The notes: generated by a model from the letters alone, not told the origin. 64,000 bases of DNA from Reticulitermes speratus (GCA_021186555.1 JAJKFL010000003.1:34894908-34958907), one strand, 5' to 3'; shown: positions 1 through 10,988, numbered from the stretch's first letter. Made by a program: numbers and translations.

Positions 1-1370
1 CTCTGATTGAAAGCAATTTTGTCCTCATAATTGCTGTATTCGCTTATGGTCCTGCCAGTCTTATTGTAATATTGCAAGCTCCGAGTCTGTTTCTTAGCCT
101 TAAACAGTTAAAACATCTCAGACATTTAATGTCCTTCAAGCCAGGAGTTTCCTTTACTAATGCAGTTAGAATTTTAAGTGCGGTGAAGAAGATGGGCACT
201 TTACAGCAGAGGGAAATTTTTAATAGTTTGTTATAAATACACGATAATTTAAAAAAAAAATTTGTAGTTTGTATTTACCTTTCCCATGGGCACAGCTATT
301 CTTCGTACTTAAAAGTGCTTTTAAATGCCTGGACACGTAGCAGGGTAAAATTTCCGTTACTCTTATAACAACGTTACGTGAGGACATATAGCAGCTGTAC
401 GAATCTGCTGACCATTCATTCTTATGTTGTACCTTGTATTCCAAAATGTGAAAGTACGTTTCCTTGTTGTACTTCAGCTTTGTGTTTCCCATGGTTTCGT
501 AACAATAAAATAGCACAGGCTTACATATTATAACGAGGGACTTTCTAACGTTCTACCCTGTAAGAATAGATGAAAAGATCAGACGAAAGTGTATATCGGT
601 ATGTTTGACAACAATTGCTAAAAATGTTTGTGTGTGTGAAGTAGAAAGTTTTTACTTTTGTGTAGGGAGGTCAAAATCTCATAAGATTTACAACGTTCCG
701 GCTTCCCTAAATTAGGCACATTCTTACTCCATAGCTATTGAATAAAGCTTCATTTTCTACAGACTTGCTGTCTTTTGTTAAGAGCATCTTGATCTGTCGA
801 TGACCCTGTGTTTCATGTACACAGTTTCTTATCTGCAGGTATGTACTGGAGCCACCACCACGTTTGCTAGTTTCCTGATGACGTTATTGTGTTGACTGCC
901 TTTAATTATCGGATAGCCAGCCATAGGACATGTAGGAAAAGGGCGAGGCACTTCGTGTAGACGAACTAAGTATCCGTAAACTTTATTCTATTTTCACCGT
1001 GCATTTTTCGAGTATAGACATTTAGTTGGTGAAAAACATTGTCTATAAGTATCCGTAGCCTTAATGAAACCTGCACATTCTGACGGCTTTGCGGTGTCTA
1101 CAATTTTACAATCATAATTCCCTCTTCGAAGGAATTGTCCTTCGTTTCATACTCTTCATCTACTGGAACACTCGAACGGAGAATGTACTTATAACTCAGG
1201 CCCCAAAGAGTGTGACTTTTAGGTTTGTATAGCTCAGGATGTGGTAAATATTTTGCATATGCAACTTAAGCTGATACAAAATTTATGTTATTTGGTATTC
1301 AGTGACCATATACCTAACATAGTTGAAGACATTTTATACATTTTATCTATTTTAATGAGTACCATTTAGC
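1..1370. other. Unannotated AT-rich noncoding DNA
   Basis: No gene, tRNA or repeat family is recognisable here. The longest frame is a 98-codon reverse one at 220-516, with no domain or conserved pattern. It looks like a chance frame. Confidence 0.6.
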
Positions 1371-1377
1371 TGGTGTA

Positions 1378-1435
1378 ATGATAAAGAGTCCTGATGATGA
1401 ACTGATACAGTTCGAAACATGTCCACTATTTATTG
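1378..1435 (+). ncRNA. Hammerhead-ribozyme-like motif (copy 1)
   Basis: The core box CTGATGA lies at 1391-1397, followed by one extra T. Stem II is a perfect 6-bp hairpin, GAACTG (1399-1404) with CAGTTC (1408-1413) and loop ATA. GAAAC follows at 1414-1418, then ATGTC, which gives a tiny stem III and a GTC cleavage triplet at 1421-1423. Bases before the core and after GTC can pair as stem I: 1379-1389 against 1425-1435 gives eight Watson-Crick and two G-U pairs with one mismatch. The pair next to the core (1390/1424) is C-C, which would weaken it. This is the known type I hammerhead layout apart from the extra T. It is probably part of a decayed retroelement terminus. Activity is untested. Confidence 0.55.
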
Positions 1436-1555
1436 ACATAAGCATGTATTAAATAGGACATAATAAAGTGTACATTTGTCGGAATAAGACTATATTCAGC
1501 TGATATATTAATACTGTAACAATCTAGCCACTTTTGCTTTTAAGACTACAGAATT

Positions 1556-1858
1556 GGGCAGGGTAGGGTAGTCGTTATAGCGACTCGCTACAGATTGTTT
1601 GGTCCACTGATCGAAATCCGGGGAGGGGGGGGGGGGTCGGGCGAGATTTTCCTTACCATTCCAGACCGGCCCTGGGGCCCACACAGCCTCCTATACAATG
1701 GGTACTGGGTCTCTTTCCAGAGGGTAAAGCGGCCGGGGCGTGGCGTTGACAACCCACTCCCATCTAGCGCCGAGGTTAAAGAAAGATTAGAGCTATAGCT
1801 TACCTCTACTCCCCCTCTGGGCCTTCATGGCCTGTTCCAAGGGTGAACTTTACCTTTA
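1556..1858 (+). mobile_element. tRNA-derived SINE, family SINE-A
   Basis: The 5' part is a tRNA-like head (GTAGTCGTTATAGCGACTCG, then a B-box-like TGATCGAAATCC). A body follows that is shared with the copies at 9.07 kb, 13.8 kb and 53.97 kb (CTCCTATACAATGGGTAC, CATCTAGCGCCGAGGTTAAA, ACTCCCCCTCTGGGCCTTCA). It ends in the tail CTTTACCTTTAC. A G12 run at 1625-1636 sits just after the B box. No clear target-site duplication was found, and the B box is mutated, so the copy is probably inert. Confidence 0.8.
1625..1636 (+). repeat. G12 homopolymer inside SINE-A
   Basis: Twelve consecutive G follow the head of the SINE. Other copies have G-rich sequence here (GGTGGGGGGGAG at 9.14 kb), so the run probably expanded from the element itself. 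Confidence 0.9.
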
Positions 1859-2595
1859 CATTTTATAGAACGGCTCTGTTTTCCACACAATCTCCAGTGT
1901 CATGGGCAGAAGGAACTCTCACCTGGCTTGGTGTGAAATTAACCCCGAAGCTAAAAATGCTTGGAGCAATACATCATCTCCCTCTGTTTGTTAATGGCGA
2001 GGTTGTTAAGAAGAATAACATTTTACTGATATACATTCTGACAATGTGCAATGCATTGATGCGTTGTGCATAGAAAAACTGAAGTAATTTTTCTTGGTTT
2101 TAACACAAAAATAAATGGGTAAGGTGGTGGGGTTACAAAAATAGGAAAACGTGAGTTTGTAATGTGCCTTTCGTGTATCGTGCAAAGTGAAGTTGTAACT
2201 GGTCACAATATCTTACTCACACCTTCATTATTCTATCATCTATAACTTGTCTAATTATCTAACGGGGTTTTAAGCCATTCATTGGGATAACGTACAATAA
2301 GCTACTCATCCAGCGTTCCAATTATCACACCGCCTTTTACAATACCCCTTCATGTGATTAGTTACACAATGATTTATTTTTTAAGACTGTAATATAATAC
2401 GACAGGCGAAGTGAGACTCTTGGTTGGCTGTTGGTTAATAAATAACCTATGGGAAAACGGATTTAAAGTGTTAGACACTCATCTAGTGACCGATATGGCC
2501 GTGGGTGCTTATCAGTGTGGTCAAAAGACTGTCGTATAATGAGATGACTGTTGCCAACATTCAAACTAGCTTAGTCTTAAAGACAGTCAGCCAGT
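1859..2595. other. Unannotated noncoding DNA
   Basis: Only short overlapping frames of 76 codons or fewer are present. No domain, RNA gene or repeat was recognised. Confidence 0.55.
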
Positions 2596-2835
2596 CAGCC
2601 ATTAAGCCAGCAGGCGGCCTGTCTGTTGTTCCAACACGCTGCCGGCCGACCGGAGTGGCAGCAGCAGCAGGAATGGGACAGCAGTCTGGCAGCTGAGCTC
2701 CATGGCAACGATGCTACTGATTTATGGCGATGGAGAATGCGAGAAATGAAGGGCAGGCGAGGCGGACAGACAGGCGGTGGCTACGAAAGAGGGGAGAGAA
2801 TGGGATGCAATCCGGGAGAAATCCAGATACAGGGA
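2596..2835. other. GC-rich patch with a 120-codon open frame
   Basis: Sequence at about 2600-2830 is much richer in G and C than its surroundings, with CAG and GGCGG clusters. An open frame of 120 codons runs through it at 2626-2988 on the plus strand. Its product is Q-, G- and R-rich at the start and has no recognisable domain. High GC alone lengthens chance frames, so I do not call a gene. A degraded promoter-type CpG patch or an exon remnant are alternatives. Confidence 0.3.
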
Positions 2836-3487
2836 GCTTGCTTGCTCTTACTGCTGCCTGGCTGGATGGATGGAGTGAAATATAGGGAAAATGACCTTAA
2901 CCTGGCGCAGTACCGTCAACATCAACTTTCTAACCGAATGAAGCTTTGCTTTCCTTTAGGGAGCCACGAGTTTAAAACCGAAAATTAAATACCGAACAGC
3001 TCAGCTAGAGTTCACACCATCAGAGTATCCACATTGTCATGGTTTATAACTATCTTTATCGGCTGCCGAATTCTTTGACGCTTTACCTCCACTTTTCAAT
3101 ACGTCTTGACGAAATGCTTCTTCTTCATTGATTGTGTGCGACATTCGCGACGTGCAGCTGATGGATGTCAAATTTTTAACAGTAAATTACGGCTGTCGTG
3201 TTAATTATCTACTCCTATGCCTCTTCGTGAAACTGTTGTTACAAACTTGAACACCGTACCGATCCCTCTTAAGGTTTAGCCCAAATCCGAGTCACTGTAC
3301 AACAGATATCATCAGTATCTGTGACCTTGCAGTCATAGTTACCTTGCGGCATATGCTCTGACAAACGAGCGGGACCGTCGTGTGCCTAATGTCTTGGTTC
3401 TTGTCAAGTACACATATTAAATGTGTAAATTTCGAGAGAACTGAGCATAAGAAAGACTACTGACATTGGTACATAGCTTATATACCA
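2836..3487. other. Unannotated noncoding DNA
   Basis: Nothing recognisable was seen beyond the end of the chance frame from the GC-rich patch. Confidence 0.5.
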
Positions 3488-3740
3488 GGCCTCTGGGAAT
3501 CATTGTTCGATTCCTGGAGGAGGTAAGAGATTTTTGTCTTCACTAAAACGTCCGGATCTGTTCTGGGTCCCACGCAGTCCTCTATTAATGTATTCCGAGG
3601 CTATTTGCTGCGAAGGAGTGAAGCTGATCACTCTCCTCTGTCTAATGTCGAGGTTAAGAATGCGTGACGCTAATCTTCCACTTCCACATTTGCCTTTAGG
3701 ACGTACTCACGGAAGACTTTTCTTTTACAGTAGATGGTGC
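3488..3740 (+). mobile_element. Old, diverged SINE-A relative
   Basis: The head retains a B box (TTGTTCGATTCC near 3506). The body then matches other old copies: GTCCGGATCTGTTCTGGGTC, GAAGCTGATCACTC, GTCGAGGTTAAGAATG, and a tail like TGCCTTTAGGACGTACTCAC. The same order of segments recurs at 35.9, 38.4 and 40.8 kb. Divergence is high and no target duplication was found. Confidence 0.65.
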
Positions 3741-4757
3741 ATATGGTTACTAGAGGGCTTTGAATTTTTAATCCAGTTCTGCATGGTTCTGGTAGTGACA
3801 TAGCCTTTTACTAGTGTTCCAAACTGACACTTGATTTTTCCGTCCGGTAGAGGCACGTACCCTAATCATTTAGGCCCCATAGAAAGAGCTAACCTAGTCA
3901 CTGAACAACCTAAATCAGTCAACTACAACAACCCACTTTTCGCCTGAGAGCAGAGCGGTTGCCATTACCGAAATGCTGTGTTCTGTTTGCTACTCGAATA
4001 CTAGCAAATGGTTCACATACAGAAACTCAGCAACAATAAATTACTAAGCTATGTGATATTCAGATCATTGATTAGCTATGTAAGCATAGATCGTATAGCA
4101 GCGGGAAAAAATACATAACATTAAATAAACAACCGGAATCTCGAAAATATTTATTCGTATAGATGCAAAGATTTTTAATGTTACAATACTGTATTGTAAT
4201 TTTAGTTTTCAAATCCCAATTATTTTTACTGTGTTCTATATCTATATAAGAAAAGGAGGTGTGTGTGTGTTTTTTCCTGACTTTTGCAGCCGCTATTGAT
4301 CACAAAATAAAAAGAGGGGCCTGCAATTTTGGCAGTAGTTTTAGGATGACTGTGAGATATGCCTTGACAAACATAAAATCCGTTTACGGAATCGATATGT
4401 TCCTTTGTTCAGCTAAAAACAAAGCACACACTAGATTCTTGAGCTATGACACTGCATTCTTTTAGTTGGACGCCACAGGTGACGGCAAGCAAATAAAAAT
4501 CTTAATTTCTTACGATGGCAAAAGCAAATGGCAGCGGTTAAACTGATGGAATTAACGCTGAAGGCGCCCGAAAAACAAAAGAATGTCGTGATAGATTGTA
4601 AATCTGCAACCAAAGTAAGGAGAAATTTATAGTGTTGTGTGAATATTATGTCAGCCCGTTATATGATGGGCCCTTTTTATAATGCATAATAAAAGTACAA
4701 TTTATTGAAGTTATAGAAATGATGCAGTTGTTTGTTTTTATATCTAGCAATCTGATC
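3741..4757. other. Unannotated AT-rich noncoding DNA
   Basis: Only frames under 70 codons are present. A short GT stretch occurs at 4260-4270. No gene signal was seen. Confidence 0.55.
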
Positions 4758-4960
4758 TTCCGCCGAGGGAACGGAAAGTATATTTTCAGTGTTTAAAAAT
4801 AGAGTTATGAAGAGAACATTTGGTCTAGGAGAGAAGGCGTAGTAGGAAGATAAAGAAAATTACGTAATGAGGAGCTTCATAATTTGTGCTCTATACTGGA
4901 CAGACCTATAGTATCGTGACCAAACAAAAAGAGTTGAATGGGCGGAAAATGGAAATGTCA
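4758..4960 (+). pseudogene. LINE reverse-transcriptase ORF fragment, frameshifted
   Basis: Codons from about 4786 read SVFKNRVMKRTFGL and then hit a stop. A second frame reads RKLRNEELHNLCSIL (about 4855-4900). A third reads RVEWAENGNV (about 4930-4960). The order and spacing match the segment RVFENRVLRRIFG, RKLHNEELHNLYS and RMRWAGHVARM, which lies downstream of the polymerase domain in many non-LTR retrotransposons (recalled family pattern). At least two frameshifts and several stops make it a dead remnant. No flanking target duplication was found. Confidence 0.7.
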
Positions 4961-6198
4961 CTCATAGACAGATGAGAAACTTAGGCCTACAACACTTTTG
5001 TTGTGAAACCAGTTTTAATTACTCTGGAATAATCTTTGTTTTGAAGTAGTTCAACCTCAAAATAAAAGTCATGAAAGTACAAATAATTGGTTTCTTTTTG
5101 CAAATTTTATCAAAAGTATGTTTTTCCCATGTTCTGAAAGACATCGTGATATATATGCTATTTTATAAAGGCGTCGATTCACATTTCTCGCACTGGTTCT
5201 TTTCCGTATTGAAGTAATTAAGGTGTAGGTCTACCATCATACTGCACTATATTTTTCTTGTATTATCGAATCTGTTGATTTTCAAAACATTATTTTTTTT
5301 TTCCATCAAGACTTAAAGATTTTGAACTAAATGTAGTCTGGCCTTGTGTTTATAATTAATTAGGTTATTCCAAGGTTTCACATTTTCTTTCAAGTTATAT
5401 AGCGCTAATTAACGTCAGAACAAATAAATATATGGGTGGTTTCTAGAGGCTGATTCCTGTTTGGCAGTGACAATCTTGCCGTCATATTCCATTAATCCAC
5501 AACCCAATGCCATTTTAAAGGCCATACGTTGTTATTCCGTATTTCCAAATGTAACCATGTACCGTGATCTATAGGCACCATAGCTCCCATCCCTATTGAT
5601 ACTGTATGACAGATGAAATATATTATTTCTCTAATATGAATAGTTTCTTTTTTCTGCTCTGAATGGAACAGAATAATGCGTAGAGGCTAACGCTGTGTAT
5701 TATCTAGGGAATCGAATTCTAAAAAGGCATACAGTGTGAAATCAGGTAGAATTATTGTATATGGAAAAAGGATTTTGATTTGTGGATTTGTATGTCATGT
5801 TTCAGCAGATCATAAAAAGTATTAACCTTGTTAATAGTTATATATGGGCAATCCCGTATCAAATAAAAAAGACACGATGAACACATTTTAACAAAAACAT
5901 GTTATTCACGAATCGTCTGTGTGAAATGCGGTTTCGTGTCTAATTATTTAAAAATACATTTTACATTTCTGTTTTCATATATGTCTAAGCAGGGTTTCGT
6001 TCATTACAATATATGAAGGTAAAATTATGTGTTCTACTTCAGACGGGTGAAGCGTTTTAAAATGTACTTTAGGTTAAAAGCGCACAAAGGGGTATTAAAA
6101 TAACAATATGCCGTTGTATCGGTCAATATGAATTCTTGCTTTCCAGTTGCTTCTCTTTTATGAATCGCTCAATATTTCCATTTCGATAAAATCCTGTC
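4961..6198. other. Unannotated AT-rich noncoding DNA
   Basis: No frame of note, repeat or RNA gene was seen. The interval is strongly AT-rich with several T and A runs. Confidence 0.6.
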
Positions 6199-6199
6199 C

Positions 6200-6232
<33 letters not shown>

Positions 6233-6233
6233 A
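6199..6233. repeat. (TC)n microsatellite
   Basis: Near-continuous TC dinucleotides occur with one G interruption (CTCTCTGTCTCTCTC). Confidence 0.95.
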
Positions 6234-6922
6234 TTCTCCAACCGGCTATCACAATTTAAGCACAGAACCAGTAACCAGTTCACAACTGAATCCACTTCAG
6301 TGCCCCTGTAAGTTCTGCACTCTACCAAAAAAATTAATCTACACTTTCCCAAACTCATATTTAGTGTAGGTTAACAAATGCAATTACTTCCATGTGTATA
6401 AACCAGCTTGAGTTACTTTTTGTCTGCTTGTTATGTCTAGACCAACTTCCTTGTTACTTTCTGCAAGAGGCGCGCCATTCATTTTCATGATATTTTGGAG
6501 CTCGCTCAAAAAGTTATCACCACAGTTGAGGTTTGAAGCTTTCACGGCGGTAAAAATTAAAGTGGTTGTCTTCTGGACTGTAGCCTTCAGTGTGTCCTGA
6601 GTTTTTCTCCGAAATTTCGGTAACCATCTACGAAAATACAGTGTCCTAAACCGCAGACCAGAAACTTGTCCTATTCATTTTTAACCAGTCCCGATTTTTT
6701 CCCCTTTCGTAAACTGCTAGTTTAATTGAAAGCTGACAAGGAATGGAGTTACAGCATCTTCTTACTACCATTATGATTATGAATTGCCGTAGGTAAATAA
6801 ATACTGGTAATTACATATATGGTCTTTATAGCGCTCAATTTTTTTATTTAAGAACAGTGTGTCGTTCCCCGTGCAAGAGATTAACGTGGGTAGGTACAAC
6901 GGGATCCAGTTGTATTTGTAGA
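6234..6922. other. Unannotated noncoding DNA
   Basis: No gene or repeat was recognised up to the direct repeat that flanks the 7.0 kb foldback. Confidence 0.55.
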
Positions 6923-6937
6923 CATATAACATCATGT
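6923..6937 (+). repeat. 15-bp direct repeat, left copy (possible TSD)
   Basis: CATATAACATCATGT is identical to 7172-7186, and the two copies bracket the inverted repeat. This is what a target-site duplication around an inserted foldback element would look like. The last bases also overlap the start of the left arm. Confidence 0.6.
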
Positions 6938-7146
6938 AACCTGTGGTCTTTTGGGTAATTACACGGCGTCGTGTGGTAATTATTTACCGACGTTTTGGGA
7001 AAAAGTGTCGGTCCCATCTTCACGGGTCAAGATACCAAGGCTTGGTATCTTGACCCGTGAAGATGGGACCGACACGTTGTCCCGAAACGTCGGTAAATAA
7101 TTACCACACGAAGCCGTGTAATTACCCAAAAGACCACAGGTTACAT
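6934..7146. mobile_element. 213-bp near-perfect inverted repeat (foldback)
   Basis: Two 106-nt arms meet at a single central G (7040), with no indels and about four mismatches. The centre reads GATACCAAG-G-CTTGGTATC. The right arm carries a hammerhead-like motif on the plus strand (7057-7091), and the left arm carries a slightly damaged mirror copy on the minus strand. With the flanking 15-bp direct repeat, this looks like head-to-head copies of one retroelement terminus, as described for Penelope-like pseudo-LTRs. A 64-codon reverse frame across it (6980-7174) is a by-product of the repeat. Confidence 0.85.
7057..7091 (+). ncRNA. Hammerhead-like motif (copy 2), in foldback
   Basis: The core box is GTGAAGA (7057-7063), with the first C replaced by G, followed by the same extra T seen in other copies. 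Stem II is GGGAC (7065-7069) with GTCCC (7079-7083). GAAAC at 7084-7088 leads directly into GTC (7089-7091), which leaves stem III with only two pairs. Just two pairs of stem I are evident. This copy is structurally weaker than those at 1.4 and 63.4 kb. Confidence 0.4.
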
Positions 7147-7171
7147 CAACATTGCGGCGGAAGCCTGAAAT

Positions 7172-7186
7172 CATATAACATCATGT
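7172..7186 (+). repeat. 15-bp direct repeat, right copy (possible TSD)
   Basis: This is an identical copy of 6923-6937, positioned just outside the right arm of the foldback. Confidence 0.6.
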
Positions 7187-7895
7187 CGTATTACCAGAAC
7201 GCAGGACAAAACTAAAATGCCGAATAAGCCTTTACGGTTTCAGATATTAAAAATGTAACGACTCAAAATTTCATTAATCGGAGGAATGCTCACTACCATT
7301 CATTTCAGAACTTTTTTTCTTCTCATCTATTACCTAAGGATGTTATGAGATTGCTGCGTGGTGTGATGCGTAACATTGTGGGCGATCTCACATTGCGTAC
7401 AAAGCAGGAAGGAAGCAAGCAACATCCAGGCCAGTCTGTGCCTGCGTCATCGATCTTCTCGTCAGTGACGTTGCACACGCCTTCGTCGTGGATGGAGTGG
7501 AGAGGAGAGGAGTGAGACGGAAGGACAACACTCCTTCTTTCGTCCTTTCTGCTTATCTATAACCGAATTTAAATTTTCTTTTGTAGAGGAGAATTCGGAC
7601 TTGCCCATTTAAGGTGCAGATTGTTATAAATTTGTGAACAGTTTTAATAAGAGTGAGCGTATTGAACTGCTTACTGTCCTGCCTATCATTACTGAAACGG
7701 CCATACAGCCACAAAGAAGTAGACAACATTCATTGACAGATTTTATGTGTGCTTGTTGACTGAATGTGGAAGAGAGAGAAAACTTTACTCCCGAAAATCA
7801 AAATCTTGGATTCTGCAGCTTTAGTTAGATGAAGATTAAGAAACGTATAAAGAAAAGAAAAGTTGTCGCCGTGCACGTCGTGATGTCATATGGGT
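7187..7895. other. Unannotated noncoding DNA with a mildly GC-rich stretch
   Basis: The part at 7370-7530 is richer in G and C and ends in purine-rich GAGAGGAGAGGAG. No open frame or known element was seen. Confidence 0.45.
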
Positions 7896-8015
7896 AGGAG
7901 ACTGGTCGTGTAGCTCCATTTATTCTTAATGTCGATATTAGATGAAAATGAGTGGTCAGCTTCACACTCCGGTCACTGTAACCGAGGCAGAGCTGGATAG
8001 GCCGCACAGCCTGTC
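7896..8015 (-). mobile_element. Old SINE-A relative, reverse fragment
   Basis: The plus-strand text TTTATTCTTAATGTCGATAT, GAGTGGTCAGCTTCACACTC and CTGGATAGGCCGCACAGCC is the reverse complement of the body of the old SINE copies at 35.9 and 40.8 kb. It is 5' truncated and diverged. Confidence 0.55.
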
Positions 8016-8574
8016 AGGTGGTCACAAATCTTGATGTTTTTAACAAAATTAGGTAACTCAGTTTCGTTACCTGTTGAAAGTTTGTTCCAATTGACACTCT
8101 TATTTCGTGGGTTGTCGAAATTTTTCGCCCAGAAATGCCATAGGTCTCTCTAAAAATGGTTTTCTTTTGTTTCAGGTAAGTTCAGCCATTTATCATCAAG
8201 ATTGTTCATTCAGAATTTCTAGGATGGCGGTGAGTACAAAACTCCTTCACTCGCTGCTTGCACGCAAGTGCACTTCCATATACACAGAAAATTACACAAC
8301 TACGTAGGACCTAGTAAGCAAAGAAAGCTATGGGTAAAACGACAAATACAAGTACTGAGATTGCAACCGTTCAATGGACTCGTACTAAATATCATGCCTT
8401 CCTTTTTACGATTTTCTTATCGAACACTGAGTTTCAAATCGACAAGTCAGTGATGTCCAATGTATTCGTCCTCCATAGCAGAGTAGTTGTGCCAGAATTT
8501 GGTAGAATAGGCAATGATGGTGCTGCATTAACCATAACGCCATGTGGCTGCATGGAGATGTAGTTCTACGCGTT

Positions 8575-8685
8575 TTTCATCTGGGCATTACATGGAGGTG
8601 AGTGGTTAGCTTCATGTCCCGCCTACTTTACCCACCCCAGAAAACAGCTGCCCTGTGAATAGATGGCTGAGGGGGGCCACAGATT
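8575..8685 (-). mobile_element. Old SINE-A relative, reverse fragment
   Basis: TGGAGGTGAGTGGTTAGCTT, then CATGTCCCGCC, a TTTACCCACCCCAGAAAA segment and GAATAGATGGCTGAG, follows the same order as the reverse copy at 32.6 kb. It is a body fragment only. Confidence 0.55.
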
Positions 8686-9007
8686 CAGTCTGTAGGTAAT
8701 ATACATTAAAAGCATGCATCGTATCGATTATTATTCTGCGTTACGTTGTTGTAAGGTTACAGGAATCTGAGAATGTCTGCTGCTTTGGTTTTTCAGAATT
8801 AAATTCTATTAATTCTGCCTGCTTGCGCGACAATTTCAAAAAGTATTTGACCTCACTGCCTGGATTTAGTAGACCTATATTTTTCCTTGCTAGCAGAGTG
8901 TGTTGCCATTCTGCTGAACCATTCGTGATTCATACAAAGTCCCTTAATAAAATGCAAGTTTGTTACAGCATGTTTGTAAGTTTCTCCGAAAACGAGACCC
9001 TAAAGTG

Positions 9008-9008
<1 letters not shown>
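8686..9008. other. Unannotated noncoding DNA
   Basis: Nothing recognisable was seen. An 86-codon frame ends in the TA microsatellite and is a chance frame. Confidence 0.5.

Positions 9009-9044
<36 letters not shown>
9009..9044. repeat. (TA)n microsatellite
   Basis: This is an uninterrupted run of TA dinucleotides, about 18 units. Confidence 0.97.
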
Positions 9045-9048
<4 letters not shown>

Positions 9049-9056
9049 GCTACATT

Positions 9057-9068
9057 ATCTGTATTTCA
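9057..9068 (+). repeat. SINE-A target-site duplication, left
   Basis: ATCTGTATTTCA is identical to 9357-9368, and the two copies exactly flank the SINE. Confidence 0.9.
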
Positions 9069-9356
9069 CGTGGGCCGGGATAGCGTAGTCGGTATAGCGA
9101 CTCGCTACGAGCTGGACAGTCCGGGGATCGAATCCTGGTGGGGGGGAGACATTCCGCAAGCGTCCAGATGGGCCCTGGGCCCACCTAGCCTCCTGTACAA
9201 TGGGTATCGCGTCTCTTTGCCGGGGGTAAAGCAGCCGGCGCCTAGCTTTGACCACCCACCCGCTTCAAAGCGCCGAGATTAAAGAAAGATTAGAGCTATA
9301 CCTCTACTTCCCAATCTGGGCCTTAATGGCCTGTTATAGAGTGGCCTTAAAAACAA
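9069..9356 (+). mobile_element. Full-length tRNA-derived SINE, family SINE-A
   Basis: The element is 288 bp between perfect 12-bp target duplications. The tRNA-like head has A-box-like GATAGCGTAGTCGGTATAG and an intact B box (GGGGATCGAATCC). The body matches the family (GGCCCTGGGCCCACCTAGCC, CTGTACAATGGGTATCGCG, GCGCCGAGATTAAAGAAAG, ATCTGGGCCTTAATGGCC) and ends in an A-rich tail. The intact duplication and B box mark a fairly recent insertion. Such elements are copied by LINE machinery. Confidence 0.92.
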
Positions 9357-9368
9357 ATCTGTATTTCA
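9357..9368 (+). repeat. SINE-A target-site duplication, right
   Basis: This is the second copy of the 12-bp duplication. Confidence 0.9.
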
Positions 9369-10103
9369 TACAGTTTTTTTTCTCAAAATGAACTTTGGTG
9401 GCTTAACAAAATTACTTATATTTTTTATATCCTTCATCCTTAATGAACCTTTATTTGTTGTGTACAACTGCGTGTTTTCTGAAGTCAAATTCCACACTGA
9501 CGTTTAACATATCCCACCTCTATAACAGTGTAAAGAATAACGAGACGATAGTAATCGCATTCATAATAATTTACCCTGCACGGGATAACTAAAATATCCA
9601 CAATAAGTAGCATAATTCGCATACAAAGTCTTAACAAAAATCTTACTTAGAGGGTCACACAACCCTTCCGACGTACTTACAACGTGTACAGTTTATGGTA
9701 GGCTAATTGTCTTCGATATTGCTAATAATGAGACAATATTTCAACGTAAATAACAAAATCAAAGGCGTGAAAAAATACTGAATTATTCTTGCTTGTTCTT
9801 ACCTATATATTGGATATTCTAAACTGATGCGAGTTCACACGTCACTTACGTAATAAACCGCCGTGGCACCAAACCAAACAGGTCATTCTATTCATTGAAA
9901 AGTGTAAGGTTTTCTGGCGACTAAAAGGGAGAAAAATAGATCTTTATTCGTTATATACCGTACTTGTTATCCTAGCATTAAGCAGGTAGACAGGACGGAC
10001 GGAACAGAAACATGAAGATGGATTTTGTTTTGTAGATGAAGTTCTTCTCTTAGAGTTTCCTGATCCCACGGACATTAACGTAACTGAGAAAGCAAGAGAA
10101 CCG
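9369..10103. other. Unannotated AT-rich noncoding DNA
   Basis: Nothing was recognised between the SINE and the minisatellite. Confidence 0.55.
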
Positions 10104-10337
10104 CTTCTAGTAAGCTATTGTAAGTACGTTTTCTAGTAAGCTATTGTAAGTACGTCTTCTAGTAAGCTATTGTAAGTACGTCTTCTAGTAGGCTATTGTA
10201 AGTACGTCTTCTAGTAAGCTATTGTAAGTACGTCTTCTAGTAGGCTATTGTAAGTACGTTTTCTAGTAAGCTATTGTAAGTACGTCTTCTAGTAAGCTAT
10301 TGTAAGTACGTCTTCTAGTAGGCTATTGTAAGTACGT
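10104..10337 (+). repeat. 26-bp minisatellite, nine units
   Basis: Nine complete tandem 26-bp units begin CTTCTAGTAAGC and end GTAAGTACGT. Units differ at only two positions: the first base (C or T) and a TAA/TAG variant at position 10. Units 2-4 and units 7-9 carry the same variant order, so the array grew in part by duplicating multi-unit blocks. No coding potential was seen. Confidence 0.97.
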
Positions 10338-10985
10338 CTTTTGTCGTTCTGTCACTGATTTGAAATATTAGCCCACCCTATCTGTTCTAATTCTTTGCAC
10401 TATGTTGTGTCTTGACATAATTTATAGTACCAAATGTTAGTCGCTTCATAATTTTCTAGTCTTTTGCTTAGAAACGTGTGCAAGATGCCAGATAAAATTT
10501 AGTACACATGTTTATCCTCCTCCTGACATTATTGAACACCATTAATTATATTTTAATGTCCGTTCGTTACGTATGTTAGAAAATGGTTGTTTATGTCGCT
10601 GGACATATTTTTGTCACACATAAATTGCAAGGAAGATTTTAAAACTGAAAAATTGGATAGACAGAAAACTCTGGATATATTCAGTTCTTTCTCGCTATGA
10701 TACACCGTCGTAAATTTTTGTTTTGTTACAGTGTGAAATTAAGCGTTTCTTCAACCAGTGTGAAAGTTGTAATGTTATTTACAAAGAGCAGTCCTTTAGG
10801 CCTATATCAGTTTGTGTTCTTTATTCTGACCCTCTTTCTATTATTGCTTTTTCTACTGACTTAAATATGATGTACTTATAGAGTATGTTGTTACCGCTGT
10901 TGTAAGTCTTCCAAGATAATGCGATTTAAAATTCACCACTGTGTGTAAGTCCTATGCCTAGTATGAAATGACGATAAAATTTTAA
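10338..10985. other. Unannotated AT-rich noncoding DNA
   Basis: No feature was recognised. Confidence 0.55.
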
Positions 10986-10988
10986 ACA

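Noticed and set aside
6980-7174. 64-codon reverse frame with a phrase familiar from insect repeat translations
   Set aside because: It is the translation of a foldback repeat; the frame reflects the repeat and not a protein-coding gene.
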